DNA of 64,000 nucleotides. Source: Distichodus sexfasciatus (Eukaryota > Chordata > Actinopteri > Characiformes > Distichodontidae). Of this stretch, positions 36,401-48,400 are shown one piece after another. Every line of letters begins with the position of its first letter. The stretch's first letter is position 1. The notes beneath the pieces were generated by a model that saw only the letters and a program-made list of their open reading frames with translations, made no database searches and was not told the origin of the DNA. The translations under genes were made by a program, and so were the position numbers. The DNA lies in assembly GCA_032718565.1 (NCBI GenBank), contig JAVGVS010000304.1, positions 372,001 to 436,000 on the forward strand, given 5' to 3'.

Positions 36401-39400
36401 AAGCAAAACCCTTGACCCAAAGTCACTCCAGGGAGACTGTCCGTGTAAATAGTAGGAGTATAACAAAATGCATCTATCAAGTCAATGATCAGTGAGCCTA
36501 CAGCACTGATCCAAAATGAAAACATTGATCGTACATGGTACACATTACAACGTTCGTCACTAAGCCAGTGTGGAGACGTCACGTCACAGCTTTTATAAAT
36601 CGCGATAACATAGGCTACTGTCGGTTGTAGCTCAGGGAAAAGAATTGTCCAAAATTTCTATTGCTTTGTGTGATTTAATATGAATGGACGTGAGAGTGTT
36701 AAATTAGCATATAATGTCGTCTCTTATGGACTGCTGGCTCCTGAATTGAATCGAATTGCAAATGTATCATTGCCGGCTCTCTGACATCACCACACATCGA
36801 ATCATTGTCCACTGGATCAATATAACATTGTGTCGTGATGAAACCTTAGTAAGAAGTCGATTGTAAATCATTCATGATTTGGGGTCGCCGAAACCCTGGA
36901 CCGGTAAAGGTACCACCAAGGTACTCATGAGCAAAGTACCGTCCCAAGCACTGCTCCCCGGACACTGCTCGTCAGTTGCCCACTGCTTCTTTATGGTTAG
37001 GGGAAATGGAGACGTTACATTTCATTGTGGTGCACTGTGTGCTGTATTGTAGTGTGTTCACAATGACAATCACTCAGTTTCATAAGCCAGTTTAAATATA
37101 CTGTACATGTAAAGCTAAAATTTAAGGAAATCCATTTCAGTACCACAGAACATCTGGATGCACCAACCTGACGAGAAGGACTTCCTGGTCCATCTTCAGC
37201 TTAAGCTCCGCCTCCAGCTGGTCTTTCTCTGAAGTGAGGCGGTGCACAATGTTGCCGATCTCCCTGGCGTAGTTCTGCTCGAGTTCGGCTTGCTCCCGCT
37301 GAGCCCGTCGCTCCTGCTCAGGCCCCCAGGTCATACCCTCACCCTTAAGTTCCACCTCCAGTCTCTCTACAGTCTTATACAACTTCTCCAGCCGCTCCTC
37401 TGCTAGGGCCTTCTGCTCCTCTAGCTCACTGATCTCTACCTTGAAGCCCTGTGCAATCTCTTTTCGCTCAATCTCCATGTTCTGCTTCATTAGCTCTATG
37501 GTGCGCTCATAGAAATTCACCTGCAAAGAATGATCACCAAAAGTTAAACCTTTGTAAAGAAATAAAACCAACTGAAGGGGAAACTGCTGCTTCAAAATTC
37601 AGACCTTGGTCTCCAGCTGGATCTTCAGGTCTTGGACCTCTTGTTCGTACCTCTCCTTCATTTGCTCCATGGCTAGTTCTGTTTCAATGCTTACAGTGGG
37701 GGCCAGACTTTCTAAAGATCCCAGAGCTGCATGCATAATAAAGAATGAAATAATGTAACACACATTTGGGGCCTTCACTGGATAAGAATTTCACTTGTAT
37801 CATAACTTACCATTCTTGTCAGTGCCTCTCTTGACCTGAGGGGATGTGCTTCTTTTTATTTCTGGATCATCTGCACAGGACAAAACACATAAAGGTTGCT
37901 ATGTTTTCAACTGTGAAACATTTCAAAGACTGGAAAAGGTAAAGACACTGTGTGCAAATAAAAAAGGAGGTAAAACCGATCAGAGACATCAGCAAATGTT
38001 TTGTATGTTTTTATAAACGTTGTAACACGTCATATGATGATGGTTATGTAAGGTACTGAAAATGGAAGTTTACCAGAGTCGGATTCAGTGGTTAGTGCCC
38101 TGCGACTGGACCAGGAGTGGGTGAAGAGACTGTCCCTTGAGCGTCTGGTTCTCCTTCCTGAACCTCGAGTTTTCAGCTCTTCCAGCTCAGAGCTCAACTC
38201 GTCATTCCTGTCCTGCAGCTCCTAACAAAAATGTTCTGTCAGTTATGTGCTGGTGTTTAACAAAGGATTATAGAAGAGATACCCTCTAAAATTAGAAACA
38301 TTAATAATTAAAAAGAATGTATGGAAACATTAGATCTTGGCACTGGCATCAGTAAGCGTTTACTTTTTTACAATTTTAAAACAAAAACTTTCATAAGGCA
38401 TTACAAAAAAAATATAACTGTTTGTGTGCTAACTTTGCTAAAGAACAGACTAGTCTGCATGCCGCCTTTGCAATCAGACACAAAGAAAATCATACAGTAC
38501 CTGTTTTCCAGTAATTTATCTCAGTTTTACAACTTCACACTTACTCTGCACTGAAGCTCATATTCCTTTATGAACCCTGAGAGACGTTCCTCCTGGCTCA
38601 GCACTCCTGTGCTGTTTGCTTCTAAGGCATCATACTGTAAATTATACCAAGCACAGTTTGATCACCACTTCCAGCCAGTTATGATTTACCTATGCATTAA
38701 GGTTCAGTCAGGGCAATTATAAAAGCGATGCACAAAGTGAACATTCCCGACCCTGTCGTGCAGCACGTTGTCCAGATCTTTCTTCAATTTAGAGATGGTA
38801 CTTTCTGATTCTGAAAGATTCCTCCTCAAAGAAGAGATCTCATCCTCCAAACGACTGTTCTCCTGTAATGTCAGAGTAGCGTTTACTTAACCTGACACCA
38901 TCCGGCTTGCAGAAACATACACCACTCACCACGAGCGGACAACTCTGCCTAATAAATGAGGTGAGCTCACAAGTGTGCCAGATCATTATGCAAAATAGTA
39001 CATGGAATGCAATTCTTGTAACCAAGAAGCAGTTCAAAGAAGAGACTCCCAATCCAAATTTATGACACATAATCTTAAATGCTTCACATAATGTAGGATG
39101 CTGTAGAAGTTATGTATAATTTTTTTTTAAACCCTAAAGACAGTCAGAGCTCAAAGTGAATGCTGCAGAGAGAAATCTATTAATGGTATGTTGTCGTCAC
39201 CCTAATGGCAGTAGCGACTTCTTCTTGCAGGTTGGTTTCCTGGGCTTTGAGTATGTCCACCTCCTCCCTCAGCTTGGCTCTCTCCCTCTCCACCTGCTGT
39301 AGCAGCACTTCTTGCTCCTGTTCCGTCTTGCTCCTCAAGGCAGTCAGCTTATCCCGGTAGTCCTGCTCCAGGTCCCTGCGCCAACCAAGAAAGAAAAGGC

Positions 39401-42400
39401 AGGTGTTTTATCTTATCTTGCATTGAAATCAAAATAGATCCTTTTAGCTTCAGTAAAGAACAAACCTACTTCATTTTAGACTCGTTAAGCGACTCCATGG
39501 TGGCATGACGGTCATCAATTTCTCTAACCAGTTGCAGGTTACGACGGTCAGCCAACTCCAAGTCAGCTTTGGCCTTGTCTCTCTCCTGGCACGCCTGGTT
39601 TGCCAATGTTCTAAACAAAGGACATGTAAAAGCATATAAGGCCAATCTGTTTTGTGATTAGCAGAAAATATCAGTCATTGTTGTTCTGAAGGCAGAAACT
39701 AGTCCCACTGAGAGAAAAACAGTTTTGTACAGGCAACACATCACCTTTAGGTGGAGACAAAACATCAGTCTTTCACATAACAGCGCACCTTTTGTCGGAT
39801 GATATGATAGGGGCTCAACTGTACTACATGTACTAAAACTCACTGGAGGAACTGAATTTCATCCTTGTAAGAGATGAGGGCGGCCTGATGGATGCCATTA
39901 CCGCTGACCAGCAACTCATTGTCCAGGGCCAGTGTCAGCTCAGCAAGGCTCAGATGATCTTCCAAAGAGAAGTCCAGAGTCTGGAGAGATGTTCAGGAAA
40001 AACAGGACATAGGATTCAGTTACAGGTTTCTGTCCTAAATGTACTGAGGAACTTGTAAAGCATGAAACAGAACTGACTGCTGAGCTGCTGAATGTGACAA
40101 ATTGCTCAGAGCAAACATCTGCTTTTGTGAGAGCAAATCCTATTCAAAGTTTCTGATAATGTCAATGTCGGCTTTAAGATACGTTCAATGTTTAATTTGT
40201 AGAATTACATATGCAGCTCAAATTAATATGTGCAACTCTCAATTGAGGTTCAAAAAGTTTCTCATCTCTATCTTGGGAAATCAGTTCACAAGGCCAAACT
40301 AAAAAGAAAGAGAGGCTGTGAGTCACATCTTTCCTGAAGTATCTTAGACGTTGACTGAGAAGGAAAACCTTGGTTATACCTGAAACAATGTGTTATTAAT
40401 AATAATCTGTGCTTACAATATCTGAAATATTTTCACATTATTGTACATAATTCAGTTTTTTTTTCTGCACTGCAGCTAGATAAACTCCAAAAGATTTTTT
40501 TACTTCATAACACTACATAAAACAATTTTAAAATCACATGCATCAGGCCTCCACATTAAAAAAAGAGCTCAGCCTCTGTAAGACTTAAAACTAGTGAAAA
40601 TGAACACAAAATATTATTCATGAATCAAATTCAAATTCTTCACGCTGGCAGTCATGAGGGATCACCTCACTTAATGTAAAAAAACTCAGTTCTGACCTGT
40701 AGAATGTTCCTGCTGTTGCGAATGCCTTCTTCTGTCCACAGGCTGACAACCTTCTCTGGACTGGTACAGCCTGAACCGTCATCCAGCCGAGTAAGCAGCC
40801 TCTGCCCCACTGTGGCGGACAGCAGAGAGGGCGAAGTGGATCGTACAACTCGCTCCTCGACAGCCTGCAAGAGCACAGGGAATGACATAACCTATAGGCA
40901 CTAAAGCAGCACTCCTCTTACAGCTCTACCATAAACAGCGAGCAAAACTTTGTAACGAAACACAAAACTGCCTAACTGACTTTTCAGCCCCAAATCTCTT
41001 TTTAACACTGGACAACATCACACTTGATAGGCCACAGTCACATTCATGAATATTTTTTTCCGGTCAAATCACTGATAATCTTTAGCTCTCTGGTGTTGTA
41101 ACCTTTAAGCTGGCTTAGCCTAATTCCAGCAGCATTAAACATAACATTATACCAACACCGAGGCTGTGTTGTTCACATCCGCCTAATCTGCCCCAGCGCT
41201 GGAGGAAAATAGCACTTTCCCACAAGAATTTTTAGTTATCTGTATCAGCAAATCACCTCAGGGGAGTCCAGAGTACTATCTCCAAACGACTCAAGATTGT
41301 CTTCAAACCCCCATGTTATTAAACTCAAGCCAGGTAAGAACCCAGAAGTGCAATGCATTTCACCAACATTCCACATGGATACTTTAGTTGCAGAAACTCA
41401 TTCCATGTTACTGTCAGAGGGCTAGAAAACAGAGGAAGCTCCACCTTCCTATTTAACTTAATTACTTCTGGCATCTGGTGGCCAGAGTCACTCAGCCTAA
41501 AACTTGAGCTGTGGTAGGCTGGTAAGTATTTAGCTGCCCATGCTTTTGCCTGTGTAAAAACAGTACTTTGAAAAAACTGCATGCATGTATGCAAAAAAGT
41601 TGGAATAATTATATTTTAAAGATAAATAATAATGTAGAAGCCAGGATAAATACTCTCATCTTTTAGAGCATAGATTCAATTAATTCATGATATAAATACA
41701 AACATTAAATATAAATACATAGAAAACTGCATGCATAGAAAAAAATATGTAGTTTTTTATCTGATAGAAATCTGTCGTACTTCCATGTGTAAAACTGTAC
41801 TGCTCAGCATATTTGTGGTCAGGATTAGTTGCATGCATGCTGACCTGTGAAAAAATGAGCAAAGCGCTGGGTCGAGCTGGTGTGGAGGCAGCAGCCGGAG
41901 CAGGCAATTCTCGATGTCCAAACAGACCCCTCTGGAACTCACTAAGACTCACTCTCTCATCCTGGTCTTTGTCAAGTTTCCTAAAGAGAGCATCTAACTC
42001 CTGTATGCAGATGCAAGAAAGGTACAGAAAGTCCATCAAAATTTGAATGATATTTTTAAGAAGCACAATAAATATAAAGTGTCATTTTTGCCAGTTGGTT
42101 TTTTTTCTAAACATTGTCATCATCTGTTTAGGTGATATCTAACAGAATGATAAATGTATACTAATAGTTGGAATGTATCTATTCTGTGTGTAAGAAAAAA
42201 GAAAGAAAGAAAAAAAATCTCTGAGAACAAGTAAATGAAGGAAGAAATGTAACAGAATCACAACACACATTAAATTGCTGCATGACTTGTCAGAGATTTT
42301 GGCTGGAGTTTGCACCTGAGACAGCTCCAAAAGTAATGTAAGGAATGTAAAATTAGGGTGGGATTGTGTACAGCTTCTTTGCCACAAAAATGAACTGCTA

Positions 42401-45400
42401 AGTCTGGGAAAAGTCCTAAATCAGGGTGTGACCTTGCTGAGAAATTCTTCCCACCAATATTAACAAGATGAAGGAGAATGTTAGCAGTTGAAGTTGGGAT
42501 GAATGAACTAGCTAAATTATTAATTCAGAGTAAAACACAGTAAATTAGAACTTTATTCCTTAAGTAGGAGAGTCTTGCACCTATACTATATGGCTCTAAT
42601 GGACTTTTAGGTAAACGTACTTCAGGCTGTAGGTCCTTGAGGCCGATGTGGTCACAGACCAGAGACAGCTCCTGTCTGCTCAGCGATCCTCCAGCACCAA
42701 CTCCCAGTTCCTCCCACACTGCCTCCACCTGCCCATCCGTCACATCCTGCCAGCCACCAGTCAAGTGTTTGGGGCTTTCAGAGCTGTCTGGCTTCCAGCG
42801 TTTTAATTGGCCTGTAGCACACACATATGATTCAGCTGATAAGAGATTTAATCACTAATTTTAATCAGTGAGGTTTAAAATGAACTTTTGAAAAGCCACA
42901 ATATTTACATTTTGCTGCATTTAGCAGATATCCAGGGTAAATTACATTTTCAAATTTCATCTCCCTGGAGAACAATGGGATTAACAGGGTTGCAAACGCA
43001 TGTATGGTCAAAAAATTCTGCAGGGGTTCCAAACAAAAAAATAACATTTAACAGCCATTGGCCCCTAAGCCCTAAATATATTAGGAGCCAAATGCTTTTT
43101 TTGCGAGCCATAATCTCCATCACATGCAAAATGTGAAATAAACAATACTTACTTACATTGTTTATTTATTTCTTTGGTCTACCTCACAGTGCCTTTCCTT
43201 TCTCCTATCTGAGCTATTTGACCTGCCTACTATTGTCTTCTGCACTCTGTCTTATAGACAACAGAAGAATAAATAACACATAAATGTGAACAATTATTAA
43301 TACATTTTTTATATCAATATTATTAATAGTGAAACTATAGACATAACTACTAGAAATAGTACAAACAGTGTGTGTTTTATTGGCTTGCAGAGTTTTTATT
43401 ATGCAGACATTCCCCTTAAAAAACTCTTCGGATCTGCACGATTCACAGAAGTCACCCAAAATGACACGAAAAAAGCGAGAGTCGCTGAAAAGAGCTGTTT
43501 GCATCCCTGAGTTAAGGTCTTGCTTGAGAATCCATTGTTATAGTTGGAAGTTGGATTTAAATCCACACACTCATTGTCTACCACTTTATTGTGATTAGGG
43601 ATGCACCGATCCAACTTTTTCAATTCTGATACGGATGCCGATATTTGGGTGTTCTCCGATCCAATACCAGTTTTTAACCTTTACAGCCCTAAGAGAGTTT
43701 GGGGTGTTTTTCGATACCTTTGTTTTTAGGCTTTTTCTAGTGTGTGTGCAGAAGCCATACATGCCTTATGTTGTTGTGTTTAGGACATCCTGCATTACTC
43801 AGATTGGTCATAGTTTGATGTGTAAATGCTTGAAATCAGTTAATTTCTGATGAAAACTGACTTGCATCTGTAGAATTATTTTCTTTTTTAGCTTTGTGTA
43901 CAAACCCAAATCAGAAAAAGTTGGGACAGTATGGAAAACGCAAATAAAAAAAGAAAGTAGTGATTTCTAAATTTACTTTGACTTGTATTTCATTGCAGAC
44001 AATATGAACACAAAATATTTCATGTTTTGTCTGGTCAACCTCATTTCAGTGGAAATATACATCCTTTCCTCTCATTCAGACCTGCAACACATTCCAAAAA
44101 AGGTTGGGACAGGAGCAATTTAGGGCTAGTAATGAGGTAAATTGATTAAATAATGATGTGATTTGATACAGGTGATGTCAACAGGTGATTCTAATTATGA
44201 TTTGGTACAAAAGCAGCATCCAAGAAAGGTATAGTCCTTTAGGAGCAAAGATGGGCCGAGGATCACCAGTTTGCCAACAAATACGTGAGAAAATTATTGA
44301 AATGTTTAAAAACAATGTTCCTCAAAGAAAGATAGGAAGAGATTTGGATATTTCACCTTCAACAGTGCATAACATAATTAAAAGATTCAAGGAATCTGGA
44401 GGAATGTCCGTGCGTAAAGGACAAAGGCGCAAGCCTAAGCTGAACAACCGTGATCTCCGATCCCTCATGCGGCACTGCATCAAGAATCATCATTCATCTA
44501 TAAGCGATATCACTACATGGGCTCAGGACTACTTTGGCAAATCTTTGTCAAGTACCACAATACGTAGTTACATCCACAAATGTCAGTTAAAACTATACTG
44601 TGCCAAAAGGAAGCCCTATGTTAACAGTGTCCAGAAGCGCCGTCGACTTCTCTGGGCTTGGAGGCATCTGGGATGGACCATCACACAGTGGAAACGTGTA
44701 CTGTGGTCAGATGAATGGACGCAGAAATGGACGCCGTGTGCTCTGGACCAAAGAAGAAAAGGATCATCCAGACTGTTACCAGCAACAAATCCAAAAGCCA
44801 GGGTCTGTCATGGTATGGGGTTGTGTCAGTGCCCTTGGCAAAGGTAACTTGCACTTCTGTGACGGCACCATTAATACTGAAAAGTACATAGAGATTTTGC
44901 AGCACAATATGCTGCCTTCAAGAAGACATCTTTTCCAGGGACGCCCATGCATATTTCAACAAGACAATGCAAAACCACATTCTGCACACATTACAAAGTC
45001 CTGGCTGTGGAGGAAGAGGGTACGGGTACTTGACTGACCTGCCTGCAATCCCGACCTGTCTCCAATAGAGAATGTGTGGCGCATTTTGAAGCGCAAAATG
45101 CGACAACGAAGACTCCGTACTGTTGCCCACCTTAAAACTTGTTTGCAGGAAGAATGGGACAAAATTACACCTGAAACACTTCATCACTTGGTGTCTTCAG
45201 TCCCTAAACATCTTTTAAGTGTTGTGAAAAGGAATGGCAACATTACAAAGTGGTAAATGCTTTACTGTTCCAACTTTTTTTGAAATGTGTTGCAAGAACC
45301 AAAATTGGAATACATGTTTATTTTGAAAAAACAATAACATTCATGAGGAACAGATTAAATAATGTGCTGTTGTATTGTTTTCAATGTAATACAGGTCAAA

Positions 45401-48400
45401 GTTAATTTAACAAAGTACTGTTTTCAGTTTGATTTTAATTTAACATAGCGTCCCAACTTTTTCTGATTTGGGATTGTAGTATAAAAGTGCTGAAAATGTA
45501 GACATAACTAATAGAAATAGTAAGAACAGTGTCTGTCTTATTAACTTAAATCTTATTATGTAAGGATATTCTATGGCTTAGTGCTGCAAAGATTATGACA
45601 ACAAATGATGCATTTTTCAATATTTATTTTTTACTTTAACATTATAGAATGTAAAAATTTCTGAATAATTGAAAATAAAGAAATACTGAAGGTTTGGCAA
45701 TTTTGAGAAATATATTTTTGACCTGATGGCGTTCCACATGTCGTTTGGCATGATGGCGTTCCACACAATAAGGAGACAAACGAGCGTCTCAGAATAAACA
45801 CTGAAAACATCAAGCAAACGGCTGTATTGTGAGTAGAACACTGGCTGTTTTTGTTATTCATTCATTATCTAAACCGTTTAATCCCAACTGGGGTTGCAGG
45901 GAGACCGGAGCCTATCCTGGGAACTTTCGGGCGCAAGGCATGAACAATCCTGGGCAGGCGCCAACACACCACAGGGCACACACACACTCACACACACATT
46001 CACACCTTACGGGGCCAATTTAGAGTCGCCAGTTAACCTATAATGCATGCCTTTGGACTGTGGGAGGAAACCGGAGCGTCCGGAGGAAACCCACGCAAAC
46101 ACAGGGAGAGCATGCAAACTCCACACAGAAAGACTCTACGGCCGTCCCCAGGGTTCGAACCCAGGATCTTCTTGCTTTGAGGCGGCAGCGCTAACCACTG
46201 CGCCACCGTGCCACCCCGTTTTTGTTATTTATCAGCTAAAAAGTTTTGTCTGTAATAAAGGGGAAGATTGGAACACCTGTGAGTGACGCACACTAACAAA
46301 CACAGCGAGGAACACAGAGAGCTGGTGTTGTTGAGGAAATTAAACAGTATAATCGTGTAGAGCTGAAACGATTATTTGAACAACTTGAATAATTCGATTA
46401 CCAAAAATGGACGAGGCATTTTTTCTAGAATCGAGGAGCGTCGTTTAATTAATTTCACTGGTACAGCATGTGCTGCTTGTGTTTCACATCAACGCTTATT
46501 AATGATGCAAAGATTTTAGTGGTGCGAATTTGTGAGATATTCTGTGCACAAAAACAGAAGTAAATGCATAGAAACACATAAATGACATTTTTCACAATGT
46601 AAACACGCGCACTGTGTTTATGAGCTTGCGAGAGCGCCATTACTCGCAAAACGCTCCAGTTCGGTCAAAACGTCCCCTTTATTACAGACAAAACTCATAT
46701 TTTAGCTGATATATAACCACAACAACCAGCGTTCTACTCACAATACAGCCACTTACTGATATTTTCCCATAGATTTTCCATAGTTTGTGGGAATTGTGGG
46801 AAATGTAGTTCTCAAAGGCCAAAAGCAAGTCATTCTATAGGCCAAATTGGTTCAAAATAGTTCACAATAGAATGTTAAGCCATAGAATGCATTTAAAAAA
46901 TCATAACTGTATCAGCATTTACACATCAAACTATGACAAGTGGTGAGGGACTTCCTGAATACAACAACATAAAGCGTATATGGCTAACTTCTTCACACAC
47001 GCTAGAATAAGCCTAAAACAAAGGTAGTCTTTTTTTTGTTAAAAAAAAAAAGAATTTATTTGACTACTCGATTAATTGATGAAAAAATAATACTAGATAA
47101 TACTAGATTACAAAAATAATCGATAGTTGCAGCTCTATAATCGTGTGATTTTTCTTTGAGGTTGTAATGTGTTGCGTTGCTTGTTCTGCTCATTGTCATT
47201 TCAGTATGTATGAATTAGTGCAAATGTCAAACAATAAACCAGCTTTACCACAGCAACACTTGCGATGCATAACATTGCGTCTGCGTGCATACGCAAAAAT
47301 AGAAAAACCTACAATTACAGGTCGGCTCCATAGATCGGCACAATGCCACCAATGCCCGACCCAGCTATATGAGTCATTATCGGATCAATATTCGATCCAC
47401 ATATCAGATCGGCGCACCCTAATTGTCATACCTATTCATTTCATTACAGTGACGCCAAATTTTGCTCCCCAGGTCTACAGTGAAACATTAAGGAAGACAA
47501 AGAAGTTAGGGAAGCTATACACATATGGGACATGTTTTATATTTTATAGAACAATGTAAACATCCCATACATTTAGACAGGAAAGTTTACACAATAGTCA
47601 TGAAGGAGAATTTACTGGATTCAAGTGAGTGATTATTTGTTATTGTGAACATAGCACAGCACCGCACACAGTGCATTACAATGAAATGTAACCTCTGTAT
47701 TTGACCTATCCGTGAAGGAGCAGTGGTTTCAGAGGTTTTACAAACACACAACCAAATTACTGAAGGGCTTGATATTCATCTAACACTTAAATATACACCA
47801 CTGTGTAAATAAGTCACTATGTTTTAGCCCCGTGCTAGATTATGTGCACTGAACATACTGTATAAAAAAGCAAATGTTATGCAAAGTACTGGATGTGTTG
47901 CATGCAATTGTAGTAGTAGTTCAATGGTTGGGGAGCGCTCTCATGATCAGAGGGTCCACTGTTTAAAAACTGGTAAATGTATCACTAAGGTACCAATGAG
48001 TGGGGAACCAAAGGTGCACTGCTCCCTGCGGTGCTATTCATGTCCACTCTTCCTACTCAGGCTAAATGCATAGGTTGCATTTTGTTGTGGTGTGCTGTGG
48101 TGTGGTGTACTCATAATGACAAATAATCACTCACTTTAATGAACAAAGACAATATTGGCAATTACAAAACAGACACAACAAAAAAGTACCTTGTGCCTCA
48201 AATGCATTTGGACTGGAGTCCTTGTTGTTGCCTGCATCTTCATCAGACTTCAGACTCTGAAAGACATATATGTAAAATTTTGAAACATATTTACTGTTGT
48301 TTTACAGATTTTGGTGTTTATAAGTGTAAAGGCACTAAAGGTGGTCTGTGTGTTTGTAAGAGGAATGTGAACGAACACATCAGCGATAGTAGAGTGAACA

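Larger units (their letters stand above)
43596..47421. mobile_element. hAT-type element, 3.8 kb as found, carrying three nested insertions (ninl intron 4)
   Basis: Ends TAGGGATGCACCGATCC and the complement of '..gatcggcgcaccctA' pair. The flanks ATTGTGAT (43588-43595) and ATTGTCAT (47422-47429) form an 8-bp duplication with one mismatch. Inside are a Tc1 (43901-45476), a SINE (45859-46217) and another hAT-like element (46358-47137). Without these, about 1.1 kb remains, with no transposase seen. Confidence 0.75.

Noticed and set aside
41290..41330. Longer 5' version of the ninl microexon beginning at about 41324
   Set aside because: With the phase set by the preceding exon, that version reads a TGA stop. 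The acceptor at 41290 keeps the frame.
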